DNA of 41,728 bases from an uncultured Phycisphaerae bacterium (GTDB lineage Bacteria; Planctomycetota; Phycisphaerae; Sedimentisphaerales; Anaerohalosphaeraceae): contig CALEDR010000035.1 of assembly GCA_937949545.1 (NCBI GenBank), positions 1 to 41,728 on the forward strand, given 5' to 3'. Position 1 is the first letter of the stretch. The number at the start of each line of letters is the position of its first letter. A program made the position numbers and the translations under genes. The notes beneath the pieces are model-generated. The model had not been told where the DNA came from. It saw only the letters and a list, made by a program, of their open reading frames with translations, and did no database searches. Below, piece after piece: positions 1 through 10,500 of this stretch.

Positions 1-1
1 G

Positions 2-241
2 TACACCACCGACCCAGAGTTCGACGGACTGATTGACGACCTGAAGATTTACAACTATGCCCGCAGCACAGTCGAGATTGCTCAGGAGTATCTGGCAGTG
101 ATGGGCGGGTCGGTCTGCAACCGGGAAATCTACGACATGGGAATGTACGACGCCGACGGCGACTGCCGAATCAGTCTGCCGGACTTTGCGGCGTTTGCAG
201 CTCGGTGGCTGGAAGATGACCGGATCTATCCGAATCCGTAA
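2..241 (+). CDS. C-terminal fragment of a secreted LamG/dockerin-like protein (5' end outside window)
   Basis: The reading frame is open from base 2 to the TAA at 239-241 and gives 79 residues. The first part reads FDGLIDDLKIYNYARS, the usual last strand of a LamG/concanavalin A-like domain. The rest contains YDADGDCRISLPDFAAFAARWL, one half of the dockerin-like module that also ends the proteins at 431-2557 and 2601-7412. What lies upstream is unknown, but such proteins are normally secreted carbohydrate-active or adhesion proteins. The same tail style and strand suggest it belongs to the same polysaccharide locus, although two hairpins directly behind the stop probably end its transcript. 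Confidence is high that this is a real gene end, low on the function of the missing part. Confidence 0.85.
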   Translation, partial: YTTDPEFDGLIDDLKIYNYARSTVEIAQEYLAVMGGSVCNREIYDMGMYDADGDCRISLPDFAAFAARWLEDDRIYPNP

Positions 242-325
242 GCGGTTCATACCGGGGACACCGCTTTCTGTCTTCTTGTAAAACGGTTCGAAGCACCGCT
301 CCGGCAAACAATGCCGGGGCGGTGC
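241..325 (+). terminator. Two consecutive hairpins behind the first gene
   Basis: AGCGGT (241-246) pairs with ACCGCT (260-265), followed by a T-rich stretch. A stronger stem follows: 293-306 pairs with 312-325 (14 pairs including one T-G, loop AACAA). Together they are a plausible Rho-independent-like stop separating the upstream LamG gene from the GH43 gene at 431. The T run after the second stem is poor, so termination is inferred from stem strength and position. Confidence 0.6.
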
Positions 326-430
326 CTTCCGGATTCAAAGAAGACAAAAAAATTCCAAATGGGCGTTTCAAGACAGGCGGCAGGAGAACAAGAAAAAGAA
401 GACAGTTTCGACTCCACAAATGGGGGGTTT

Positions 431-2557
431 ATGAACAGAAAAAGAGCTCGGTTTTTCCAAGTCATTTCTCTCTTTTTTTTCACGTCTTTTAATGCAGCGA
501 TCTGCTGCGGCTGGCAGTCTGACAACGGCGACGGCACATTCACCAATCCGATTCTTTACGCGGACTATCCTGACCCGGATATCATCCGGGTCGGCCAATA
601 TTTTTATATGGTCACTACGACCTTTGCAGACTCGCCCGGCCTGACCGTCCTGCGTTCCGAAGACCTGGTGAACTGGGAGATTCTTTCCCACGCAGCTTCT
701 TTCCTCGATATGACACCCGAATACAATATGCAAAACGAAACGACGGCCTACCGTCGGGGAATGTGGGCCTCAAGCATCCGCTATCGAAACGGAATGTTTT
801 ATATTGTCGTCAATCCCTGGGGAGCCCCCGGCGCCAGAGTGTATTATGCCTCCGACCCGGCCGGACCATGGAATTATCATCAGCTGGACCGCGGCGCCCA
901 CGACCCCGGCTTTTTCATCGACGACGACGGCACAGGATATATCTTCTACGGCTCCGGATGGATTTCCATACTGACTCTCAATGAAAATTACTCCGCGGTA
1001 GTCGCCCAAACGAACAACGTCGTCAACGGCGGCGGGGAAGGTTCCCACGTCATCAAACGCAATAATTATTATTACCTCTTCAACGCCAACCCCGGCACCT
1101 GGCCCTTTCAGTTGCGCTGCTCGCGAGCCCCAAACATTTTCGGCCCCTGGGAAACCGGACATATTTCTCTGCTGGCGACAACCGGCGGCCATCAGGGCGC
1201 TATTGTCGATATCGATGACAATGATAACTGGTACGGCTTCGTGATGCAGGACAGCGGAGCAATCGGACGGATGACCCGCATTGGGCCGGTCTTTTGGGAG
1301 AATGACTGGCCGGTCTTCGGAACGCCGGCCGAGCGGGATGTAATGGCGGCAACATATCCCAAACCGATTCAGGGCAAACCGATTCGGCAGCCGCCGACCA
1401 GCGATGACTTCAACTCACCTGCTCTGGGGCTTCAATGGCAGTGGAATCACAACCCGGACAACAGCCGCTGGTCGCTGACGGAGCGGCCCGGCTGGCTTCG
1501 CCTGCGTCCAACACAGGCCTCCGGATTCTGGACGGCCCGCAATACGCTCACACAAAAAGGTCAGGGGCCCTGGAGCCGCGGCCAGGTGAAGCTGGACCTG
1601 CAGAACCTTCAGCCCGGCGACATCTGCGGCTTCGGAACACTCGGAAAATACAGCGCTCATATTGCGGTTCACTGTGACGCAGGCGGAGCTCTCTTCCTGA
1701 GAATGAATGTCCTGCAGGACACCACCAGCGGCATTCAGACGGAAACCCGCGTGTCGTCCGTTCCGATTTCGGCAAGTGCCCTCTTTCTTCGAACGGACCT
1801 GAATTTTCAAACCAACAAAGGGCTGTGCTCCTACAGTCTGGACGGTCAGAACTGGACAGCCCTGGGCGGGGAGTTTCCGCTGGCTTTTGACTGGCAAACC
1901 GGCACATTTCAGGGCGAAAAATATGCTCTGTTCTGTTATAATCCCAATACCGCCTCCAGTCCCGGCTGGGTGGATGTGGACTGGTTTGAGTTTTTTGATT
2001 CGCCGCCGCCCCGCTCGGCTTTTCGGCTCATCGAGGCGGAAGATTTTGATGAAAAATCCGGCACCCAGACGGAAACCTGCAGCGAAGGCGGACTGGACGT
2101 CGGATATATCCAGAACGGCAATTATCTGGTTTATAAAAAAGTGAATTTCGGACGCGGGGCGGTCTCGTTTCAGGTCCGGGCGGCTTCGGCAACCTCCGGC
2201 GGAAACATCGAACTGCGTCTGGACTCGCCCGGCGGTACTTTGATCGGCACGTGCCCGATTCCCAACACCGGCGGCTGGCAGACCTGGCAGACGCGTTCCT
2301 GTACGGTCAGCGGGGCTGCAGGCATCCGTGATTTGTATCTGAGATTTACCGGCGGCACCGGGTATCTTTTCAATCTCAACTGGTGGCGGTTTATTCGATA
2401 CGGCGACCTGAATGCCGATACGAGTGTGGACAAAAGCGATTTGGCGGCCTTTGCGGACTTGTGGCTGCAGCCGCACAGCGGGTTGGACCGAGACGGCAAC
2501 GGCATCTTGAATCTGATTGAATTCGCCGACCTGGCCGCCGGCTGGCTGGCAGAGTAA
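431..2557 (+). CDS. Secreted GH43 glycosidase with CBM6 and dockerin-like tail
   Basis: Predicted xylan/arabinoxylan side-chain or exo-glycosidase, 708 residues. The start at 431 is chosen because it gives a clear signal peptide (basic MNRKRAR, then a hydrophobic stretch to about residue 25) and has a G-rich site just upstream; the frame is open back to 311 but that extension crosses the terminator hairpin and is not protein-like. Domains: GH43 five-bladed propeller about 39-315 with base Asp48 (YPDPD), pKa-modulating Asp158 (HDP) and acid Glu203 (GEGS); a GH43-associated beta-sandwich about 325-525 (WQWNHNPD motif shared with the gene at 12525); CBM6 about 530-655; dockerin-like pair about 657-708. 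The GH43 most resembles subfamily 12 (arabinofuranosidase/xylosidase), from memory of motifs. First gene of the cluster; 43 bp to the next. Confidence 0.9.
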   Translation: MNRKRARFFQVISLFFFTSFNAAICCGWQSDNGDGTFTNPILYADYPDPDIIRVGQYFYMVTTTFADSPGLTVLRSEDLVNWEILSHAASFLDMTPEYNMQNETTAYRRGMWASSIRYRNGMFYIVVNPWGAPGARVYYASDPAGPWNYHQLDRGAHDPGFFIDDDGTGYIFYGSGWISILTLNENYSAVVAQTNNVVNGGGEGSHVIKRNNYYYLFNANPGTWPFQLRCSRAPNIFGPWETGHISLLATTGGHQGAIVDIDDNDNWYGFVMQDSGAIGRMTRIGPVFWENDWPVFGTPAERDVMAATYPKPIQGKPIRQPPTSDDFNSPALGLQWQWNHNPDNSRWSLTERPGWLRLRPTQASGFWTARNTLTQKGQGPWSRGQVKLDLQNLQPGDICGFGTLGKYSAHIAVHCDAGGALFLRMNVLQDTTSGIQTETRVSSVPISASALFLRTDLNFQTNKGLCSYSLDGQNWTALGGEFPLAFDWQTGTFQGEKYALFCYNPNTASSPGWVDVDWFEFFDSPPPRSAFRLIEAEDFDEKSGTQTETCSEGGLDVGYIQNGNYLVYKKVNFGRGAVSFQVRAASATSGGNIELRLDSPGGTLIGTCPIPNTGGWQTWQTRSCTVSGAAGIRDLYLRFTGGTGYLFNLNWWRFIRYGDLNADTSVDKSDLAAFADLWLQPHSGLDRDGNGILNLIEFADLAAGWLAE

Positions 2558-2600
2558 AGTGTGTATGACAACAAATAACAACGGTTTAATTGGGGGAATT

Positions 2601-5600
2601 ATGAAGATTCAAAAAACTGACAAACGATTTCGGAAGAGTTTTAACCTTGGATTTGTCGCTGTTCTTTTTGGATTCCTGTCCGGTCTGCTGCGTGCGGATT
2701 ATCCGATTATGTCACAGCACTACGCCGCCGACCCGACGGCTGTCGAATGGAACGGACGACTGTATGTGTACTGCTCCAACGATGAGGAGAACGGAGAGAA
2801 CACCGGCTATATTATGGATTCGATCGTCTGTTTCTCCACGGATGATTTGAAAAACTGGACGGACCACGGCGTTGTCTTCGATGCAGACGAGCTGTCCTCC
2901 TGGTATTCCGGCACCGCCTGGGCTCCCTGCATCGTCTATCATAACAACAAGTTTTATCTGTATTTCGGGGATGCGTACTGGGGCATCGGCGTTGTGACCA
3001 GTGATTCGCCGACCGGCCCGTTTACCGCTCCGAAGAACGCGCTGGTGGTTACCCGGTCCACGCCCGGCGCAAACAGCACCTGGATGTTCGACCCGTGTGT
3101 GTTTGTGGATGATGACGGCACACCGTATATGGTTTTCGGCGGCGGCGGGCCTAATCAGGGGCGCCTCATTCAGCTGAGCACAAATATGATCGATACCGTT
3201 GGTTCGGCAATAACGATGGAAGCCCCGGACTTCTTCGAGGCCTCTCTGTTGCACAAATACAACGGCACCTATTACTACTCCTATGCAGACAATTATGAGG
3301 ATTCAACCCCCTCCTCCCAGATCGCCTATCAGACCGCACCCAGCCCAACAGGCCCCTTTACCCATCGAGGTGTGGCGGTCCCCCAGCCGCCCTACAACTA
3401 CGGCAACAACAATCACCACACCTTTTTCACATTCCAGGGCGAATGGTACTGCGTCTATCACAACCGCTATCAGGCAACGATAGACGGCGTGTCCACCACG
3501 GAACACCGCAATATCGGCCTGGACCGGCTCTATTACAACCCGGACGGCACCATCCAGCCGCTCGTTCATACCCAGGACGGACTGCCGCAGCTGAAATTTC
3601 TCAACCCATATGTCCGTGTCGAAGGTGAAACCCTCGCCCAGCAAAGCGGCCTGCGAACCCAGAAATGCTCCGAAGGCGGAATGAACATCACCGCCGTGGA
3701 TAACGGAGACTGGATCCGCCTTCGCGGTGTAGATTTCGGCACCGGCGCCGCCAGCTTCAAGGCCCGCGTCGCCTCGACCAAAACCGGGGCAGGCATCGAA
3801 CTGCGCCTGGATTCTCTAACGGGCCCGCTCATCGGCACCTGTTTGGTTCCGAATACCGGCGGTCCCCAAAATTGGACAACAGTTTACTGCAACGTCAGCG
3901 GCGCTGTGGGCGTACGGGATTTGTATCTGAAGTTTACAGGGCCGGCCGGCGGCGACCTGCTCAATCTGAACTGGTGGCAGTTTCAGACGGAGCCGCTGAC
4001 GATGGTCTCCGTCAACATCAATCCGGCTATCCTTTTTCAGACCATCGAAGGGCTGGGCGGCGCCATCTGTTTCTACAACGGCTGGGTGACTGCTCATCCG
4101 TACAAATCAGAAATCTACAACCATGCCTTCGCCGGATTGAATCTTTCCATGCTCCGAGTCGGCAATTGGTGGCGGGGCGTCAACGGTCAGGATACGGCAA
4201 TCTATGAAATCGTAGCCGCCGCCAATCAGCGGCTGGGCCGGCCGGTACCGATTTTGATGTCCTCCTGGTCGCCGCCGGCCTATCTCAAAAGCAACGGCCA
4301 AACCGGCGGAGGCGGAACCCTCATTCAGGTCAACGGCCAATACGATTATGCGGGATTCGCCGAGTACTGGTACCAGTCTCTTCAGGACTACATCTCCCGC
4401 GGCGTCAATCCCACCTGGATTACCATCCAGAACGAACCGGACTGGACGGCGGATTACGACTCCTGCCGCTTTGATGCAACCGAGGCCGAATACGCCAGTT
4501 ATGCCCTCGCTCAGGATGCCGTCTTCTATCGGCTCCAAAGCATGGCCTCGCCGCCCAAACTGCTCAGCCCGGACTGTGTCGGACTTTGGGGCAACGCCGC
4601 CGGCCTGCGCAATTATCTGAACTACCTGAATCCAAACACCTTTTACGGCATTGCCCACCATCTGTACGGAGGCAGCACCGACGGAACACCGGACGGATAT
4701 AATTCCGCCTTTACAACAGTCTTCAATACTCGAAACACACAATTTCCAGGCAAGCCGATTTTTATGACGGAGTTCGGAGATATCAAAGGACTGATTCCGG
4801 TGGCCAATCTGATTCATAACTCTCTTGTGGTTGAACAGGTCAGCGGCTATAACCACTGGTGTCTGGTCTGGCCCGGCGATATCGGGCTGGTGGAGATTGA
4901 GTTCCCCTGGAGCTACTACGGCACAGGCGGCTCCTGGACCAATCCCAAAGGATACTGGCTCAATCCCTCCTATTGGTCCATGAAGCATTATTCCTACTAC
5001 GTCCAGCCGGGATTCCGCCGCACACAGTCGTCCAGCGGACATTCGAATCTGCTGGCTTCCTCTTATTTGTCTCCGGACGGCAAACGGCTTGTGGCGGTGC
5101 TGATCAACCGTCTGGAAACGGAAACCATCTATGCCAACCTGAACATCAGTTCTTTTGCGTATAATTCCTCCAGCGTCTTCCAGACCGTCGGCGACCAGTA
5201 TTTCCAGGCCCTGGGACCGATGGGGTCTCCGGTGGTTCTGCCGCCGTCTTCGGTGACGACGATTGTTCTGGACTGCTATGGTCCGGCCGCTCCGACGGGG
5301 CTGGCGGCGACGGCGATTGTTGATTCGCAGATTAACCTGACCTGGGCGGCTTCCCCCGGTGCCTTGTCCTACAATGTCAAGCGTTCCACCGTCAGCGGCG
5401 GGCCCTATACAACCATCGGCACGAATATCACGGGCACCGCATTCAGCGATACTCGAGTGGAACCGGGGATAACCTATTACTATGTGGTCAGCGCCAACAC
5501 GCTCAGCGGTCAAAGCGCTGACAGTGCCGAAGCCAGCGCCGCCCGTGTGCGCACGTATCTGCGGTTTAACGAAACCAGCGGTACGACGGCGGCGGATGCC

Positions 5601-7412
5601 ACCGGCGGCGGACGAAACGGTACCCTGGTCAACGGCCCGACCTGGGGCGCCGGCAAATACGGCAACGCCGTCTATCTGGACGGAACCAATGACCATGTCA
5701 CGCTGCCGGCCGGCGTCGTCAACGGACTGACGGACTGCACCATCTCCTTGTGGGTGTACCTGAATTCCATCGGCACCTGGTCTCGGGTGTTTGATTTCGG
5801 CACCGGCACGACCGTCAATATGTTCCTGACGCCGCGCCATTCCAACACCTCCGGCACCGTGCGGTTTGCCATCACCACCAGCGGCGCCGGCGGGGAACAG
5901 CGCATCAACGGCACGTCGGCCCTGCCGACCGGCGCCTGGACCCACGTGGCCGTCACCTTCAGCGGCAATACCGGCATCCTTTATGTCAACGGGCAGGAGG
6001 TCGGACGCAACAGCTCGATGACGCTCAATCCGTCCTCGCTGGGCAATACAACGCAGAACTATCTGGGCCGCTCGCAGTACGCAGCCGACCCGTATCTGAA
6101 CGGACGGATTGATGAGTTCCGCATCTACTCGAGGGCCCTGAGCGATGTTGAAATCGCCCGGCTGTATGAAGAGCAGATTCCGGCAGCGGCTCCACCGACT
6201 CCGACAGGCCTGACGGCGGCGGCGGTTTCCGGCACCCGCATCAACCTCAGCTGGAATGCCGCTGATACCGCAACCAATTATGACATCAAACGGTCAATGA
6301 CCAGCGGCGGCCCGTACACCCATCTGACCAGTGTCTCCGGAACCTCCTGGAACGACACCGGCCTGTCGGAGCAGACTGCCTACTATTACGTCATCAGTGC
6401 CGTCAACAGCGTCGGCAGCAGCGCCAACTCGGCGCAGGCCCAGGCCGTCACCCTCGCCGACCCGCCGGCCGCTCCGACCGGTCTGACGGCACAGGACATC
6501 GGCGGCGCCGTGCGGCTGACCTGGAATGCCAACACGGAAAGCGATTTGGCGGGGTATTACATCTGGCGCTCTGCAACCCCAGGCACCGGTTATATGCGGC
6601 TCAACAGCACCCCGCTGAACAGCCTGACATTTACAGACAGCACCATTTCCTTTTACACCGCTTATTATTATGTGGTCACGGCGGTGGATACCGGCGGCTA
6701 TGAAAGCGGCTATTCCAATGAAGTGTCCATTACGCCGGCGGACCCGCTGGTCATCGTCCTGACATCCGCTGATTTTGAAAGCGGCTTCGGCAAATGGGGC
6801 AACCTGACCGGGGTGGACAATCAGGACTGGCTCCGCAATTCCGGCCATACGCTGACGCCCAACACGGGACCCTCGGGCGGAGCCAACGGAACCACGTGGT
6901 ATGCGTATCTGGAAACCTCGCCGGGCTGGGCGTATATGCCCGGTGATACGGCCATTCTCGAAAGCCCCCTGCTGTACGGCACGCAGCGCCGATTGACCTT
7001 CTACTATCACATGTACGGCGTGGAAATCGGCTCGCTGTTTGTGGATGTGGAGCACAACGGCACCTGGCAGTACGGCATCTGGAGCCGCACCGGCCAGCAG
7101 CATACGTCCACTAACGAACCGTATTCACAGGCCGTTGTCGATTTGAGCGGATTTACCGGCCCGATTCGGATTCGCATCCGCGCTGTAGCCGCCGGCGGCT
7201 CGCGCGGAGACATTGCTGTCGATGAAATTACCGTGACCGGACGCTGGCTCTACGGCGATCTCAACAGCAGCGGTGCCCTGGACCTGGAAGACCTGACAGA
7301 ATTCGCCGCACTTTGGCTTGCAGAAAATTGCCTTCTGGATAGAGACGGCGACTGTTTGATCAATCTGTACGAATTCGCAGAATTTGCCGCCAACTGGCTG
7401 GCAGAAAATTAA
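2601..7412 (+). CDS. Multimodular GH43-CBM6-GH30 xylanase with Fn3, LamG, MAM and dockerin-like modules
   Basis: A 1603-residue secreted enzyme that joins two catalytic domains. The start at 2601 is preceded by TGGGGGAATT and gives a signal peptide (KTDKRFRKS, then a hydrophobic core to about residue 30). Order: GH43 about 37-325 (Asp44 in AADP, Asp164 in MFDP, Glu213 in FFEAS); CBM6 about 336-462, close paralogue of the CBM6 in the preceding protein; GH30 about 466-890 with acid/base Glu612 (QNEPDW) and nucleophile Glu724 (MTEFGD); Fn3 about 895-985; LamG about 985-1190; two Fn3 about 1198-1386; a MAM-like beta-sandwich about 1388-1548; dockerin-like pair 1550-1603. GH30 of this kind typically cuts the (glucurono)xylan backbone, while the GH43 trims arabinose or xylose; exact specificities are inference. 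Tandem Fn3/LamG modules probably act as spacers or surface contacts. Confidence 0.9.
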   Translation: MKIQKTDKRFRKSFNLGFVAVLFGFLSGLLRADYPIMSQHYAADPTAVEWNGRLYVYCSNDEENGENTGYIMDSIVCFSTDDLKNWTDHGVVFDADELSSWYSGTAWAPCIVYHNNKFYLYFGDAYWGIGVVTSDSPTGPFTAPKNALVVTRSTPGANSTWMFDPCVFVDDDGTPYMVFGGGGPNQGRLIQLSTNMIDTVGSAITMEAPDFFEASLLHKYNGTYYYSYADNYEDSTPSSQIAYQTAPSPTGPFTHRGVAVPQPPYNYGNNNHHTFFTFQGEWYCVYHNRYQATIDGVSTTEHRNIGLDRLYYNPDGTIQPLVHTQDGLPQLKFLNPYVRVEGETLAQQSGLRTQKCSEGGMNITAVDNGDWIRLRGVDFGTGAASFKARVASTKTGAGIELRLDSLTGPLIGTCLVPNTGGPQNWTTVYCNVSGAVGVRDLYLKFTGPAGGDLLNLNWWQFQTEPLTMVSVNINPAILFQTIEGLGGAICFYNGWVTAHPYKSEIYNHAFAGLNLSMLRVGNWWRGVNGQDTAIYEIVAAANQRLGRPVPILMSSWSPPAYLKSNGQTGGGGTLIQVNGQYDYAGFAEYWYQSLQDYISRGVNPTWITIQNEPDWTADYDSCRFDATEAEYASYALAQDAVFYRLQSMASPPKLLSPDCVGLWGNAAGLRNYLNYLNPNTFYGIAHHLYGGSTDGTPDGYNSAFTTVFNTRNTQFPGKPIFMTEFGDIKGLIPVANLIHNSLVVEQVSGYNHWCLVWPGDIGLVEIEFPWSYYGTGGSWTNPKGYWLNPSYWSMKHYSYYVQPGFRRTQSSSGHSNLLASSYLSPDGKRLVAVLINRLETETIYANLNISSFAYNSSSVFQTVGDQYFQALGPMGSPVVLPPSSVTTIVLDCYGPAAPTGLAATAIVDSQINLTWAASPGALSYNVKRSTVSGGPYTTIGTNITGTAFSDTRVEPGITYYYVVSANTLSGQSADSAEASAARVRTYLRFNETSGTTAADATGGGRNGTLVNGPTWGAGKYGNAVYLDGTNDHVTLPAGVVNGLTDCTISLWVYLNSIGTWSRVFDFGTGTTVNMFLTPRHSNTSGTVRFAITTSGAGGEQRINGTSALPTGAWTHVAVTFSGNTGILYVNGQEVGRNSSMTLNPSSLGNTTQNYLGRSQYAADPYLNGRIDEFRIYSRALSDVEIARLYEEQIPAAAPPTPTGLTAAAVSGTRINLSWNAADTATNYDIKRSMTSGGPYTHLTSVSGTSWNDTGLSEQTAYYYVISAVNSVGSSANSAQAQAVTLADPPAAPTGLTAQDIGGAVRLTWNANTESDLAGYYIWRSATPGTGYMRLNSTPLNSLTFTDSTISFYTAYYYVVTAVDTGGYESGYSNEVSITPADPLVIVLTSADFESGFGKWGNLTGVDNQDWLRNSGHTLTPNTGPSGGANGTTWYAYLETSPGWAYMPGDTAILESPLLYGTQRRLTFYYHMYGVEIGSLFVDVEHNGTWQYGIWSRTGQQHTSTNEPYSQAVVDLSGFTGPIRIRIRAVAAGGSRGDIAVDEITVTGRWLYGDLNSSGALDLEDLTEFAALWLAENCLLDRDGDCLINLYEFAEFAANWLAEN

Positions 7413-7440
7413 ACAGACTCCTAACGAAATAGACGAAAAG

Positions 7441-7495
7441 ACACAAAACCGCCGGAGAAAGGTTTGCAATTCCTTTCTCTGGCGGTATCTTGTGT
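7441..7495 (+). promoter_or_regulatory. Strong intercistronic hairpin inside the GH cluster
   Basis: ACACAA (7441-7446) pairs with TTGTGT (7490-7495), and inside it 7449-7462 pairs with 7472-7485 (14 pairs including one G-T) around a 9-base loop. No T tract follows, so it is more likely an mRNA-processing/stabilising element or partial attenuator between the GH30 gene and the next gene (start 7535) than a full terminator. Confidence 0.6.
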
Positions 7496-7534
7496 GCCAA
7501 AAGGAACAATGTTCTGAAATCACGGAGGCTCTCT

Positions 7535-10500
7535 ATGAAAAAAATGCTGTCTGCAGGATTTCCCGCCGCTTGTTTCCTTCTTTCCTTCGGCCTGACGGGC
7601 CCCCTCTTTGCCGCTCCCGCTCCAATCGCCTTTGAGCAGTTTGAGTACAGCGGACAGGACATTTACTCGCCGGCCGCTCTCGAAGCCGGACATTACCGCA
7701 ACCCGATTTTGGCCGGCTTTCACCCCGACCCAAGCATCTGCCGTGTCGGAGACGATTACTATCTGATTACCTCAACATTTGAATATTTTCCCGGTCTTCC
7801 CATCTTTCACAGCAAGGACCTGGTCAACTGGAAGCAGATCGGCCACGTGATTCACCGGTCGGAGCAGTTAAACTACACGTCCCGCCGAACCAGCGGCGGC
7901 CTGTTTGCCCCGGCTATCACGTATCACAAAGGACTGTTTTATGTAATTTGTACAATGGTGGATAATCTGGGCAATTTTGTGGTTACTGCCCAAAACCCCG
8001 CCGGTCCCTGGTCAAATCCGGTCAAACTGGACTTCGGCGGTATTGACCCGTCTATCTTTTTTGATGAAGACGACCGGGCCTGGATTGTTCACAACGACGC
8101 TCCGCAGGGGCCGCCGCAGTATGAGGGCCATCGAGCGGTCTGGATTCAGGAATTTGACTGGAAAAATCTGAAGATGGTCGGCCCGCGCAAGATGCTCATC
8201 GACGGCGGCGTGGACATCACCAAAAAACCCATCTGGATTGAAGGACCGCACATCTACAAACGCAAAAACTGGTACTATTTGTGCTGTGCGGAAGGCGGCA
8301 CGGGCCCGGGACATTCTCAGGTTATCTTCCGAAGCCGCAGTGTGGACGGCCCTTATACCCCCTGGGAGAAAAACCCCATTCTCACCCAGCGCGATTTAGA
8401 CCCGGAAGTCCTCGGCGCTGTCACCTGCACGGGCCATGCCGACCTTGAAATCGGTCCGGACGGAAACTGGTGGGCGGTCTTTCTGGCTGTCCGGCCGTAT
8501 CAGAGGGGCCTGTCGCCCATGGGCCGGGAAACCTTCCTGCTGCCCGTCACCTGGACGGAGGACGACTGGCCGACCATCCTGCCGACCGACCAGAGGGTTC
8601 CGCTGATTGTCAAATCGCCCAACGGCGTTTCCGTCCAGCCCTCCCCGGTTCCTTATACCGGTTCATTCGTCTGGCGGGATGATTTCAAACAGAAAGACCT
8701 TTCGCTCGAATGGATTATGCTCCGCCAGCCCAAACAGACGTGGTGGCAGATTGACACTGCCGCCGGGCGGCTTCTGCTGACACCGCAGAACGAAAAACTG
8801 TCCGGCACGGGCAATCCGAGTTTTCTGGGCCGGCGCGTCCGTCATCCGGTTTACAGTGCCTCGGTGACCGTGGAAGTCCCCAAAGAAAACAACGTCTCGG
8901 CCGGACTGGCTTTGTTTATGAACGAACGCCATCATTACTTCTTTGCGGTTCGGCGCGTCGGCGGCAAGCCGCGTGTATTTGTGGAATGCGTCAAACGCGG
9001 CCAAACCAGCGAATTGGCCTCCGTTGACCCGCACGCTGCTCAGACCGTTCGGCTGACCATTGAGGCCGACAAGGCCGTCTGTGCCTTCCGCTGCCAGATC
9101 CCCGGCGAAGACCGCCAGACCCTGCTGGAAAACGCCGATGCGGCGATGATTTCCTTCTCGGTTCCGGATGCTCTGTTCCTGGGTGCTACTGTTGGACCTC
9201 ACGTCCGCCTCGATGCGTCGCCCTTCCCGCCGCCGCTGGCCAAGGGCTCTACCTTCCGAATCGAAGGCAATCCGATTTTCCGGGACGCCTTTACCGCCGA
9301 CCCGGCCCCGCTGGTGGACGGCGACACTCTCTATGTCTATGTCGGCCATGACGAGGCCAAAGACGGCGAGCTGTTCAATATGACCGGCTGGCTGTGCTAC
9401 TCGACGAAGGATATGAAAAACTGGGTCGCTCACGGGACGGTCCTGAAGCCCACGGACTTCCAATGGGCCGTGGGGGATGCCTGGGCCTCTCAGGTCATCA
9501 AAAAAGACGGCAAGTATTATTTCTTTGCGACGGTCCAGCACGGCCCGCCGCACGTCGGCAAGGCCGTCGGCGTAGCTGTCTCGGACAGCCCGACCGGGCC
9601 GTTCAAAGATGCCCGCGGCAGCGCTTTGGTTTATGACCAAATGACCCCCAACTCCAAAGTCCCCTGGGAGGACATCGACCCGACTGTGCTCATTGATGAC
9701 GACGGCACGGCCTGGATGGCCTGGGGCAACGGCGACTGCTATCTGGTCAAACTCAAACCCAACCTGATTGAACTCGACGGGGAAATTCAGAAAATCGAGC
9801 TGCCCTACTATACGGAAGGTCCCTGGCTTCACAAACGCGGCAATCTTTACTACCTGACCTATGCAGCCTTTGCGCATCAGGGCACGGCGGAAAAGATTTG
9901 CTATGCCACCGCTCCGGCGATAACCGGGCCGTGGACCTATCAGGGCATCCTGACCGATTTTGCCAAAAACAGTTATACCATCCACCCCGGGATTGTTGAA
10001 TTCAAGGGGCAGTGGTATTTCTTCTATCACAATGCGACGCTTACGCTCAACGGTCTGGGGCCTGCCACCGGACGGCGGAGCGTCTGTGTCGAATACCTGT
10101 ATTACAACCCGGACGGGACGATTCAGCCGATTACCCAGACGCAAGAAGGCATCTCCGTCCCGCCCAAAAAAGAAAGCAGCGTTTCCTCCTGCTTTTTTCC
10201 CCTGAAGGAGGTGCGGCTTTTGCCGAGCCCTTTTTCCCAAGCCGTTCAGGTCAATCGGGCGTATCTGCTGGCACATAAGCCGGACCGCCTGCTGGCCCCG
10301 TACCGTCGGGAGGCGGGATTAGAGCCCAAGGCGGCTCCCTACGGCAACTGGGAGAGCAGCGGTCTGGACGGCCACACCGCCGGACATTATCTGTCGGCCC
10401 TTTCGCTGATGATTGCGGCGGGGGCCGACCCGGACGGCGAGTTCGGGCGGCGTCTTGACTATATGCTCGAGGAGCTGGCTGAAATTCAAAAGGCCAACGG

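Noticed and set aside
311-430. 40-residue N-terminal extension of the first GH43 gene
   Set aside because: It starts inside the terminator hairpin and is not protein-like; the ATG at 431 directly gives a signal peptide.
4107-5945. 612-codon open frame on the - strand
   Set aside because: Antisense shadow of the GH30/Fn3/LamG region with Gly/Arg/Ala-rich translation.
5285-6740. Fn3 repeats as a DNA-level tandem repeat
   Set aside because: The three Fn3 copies are similar as protein but diverged in DNA and separated by a LamG domain, so this is ordinary domain repetition.
7490-7534. Upstream start for the GH43-GH43-GH127/146 gene
   Set aside because: It begins in the 3' arm of the intercistronic hairpin; the ATG at 7535 has a good ribosome site and a signal peptide.
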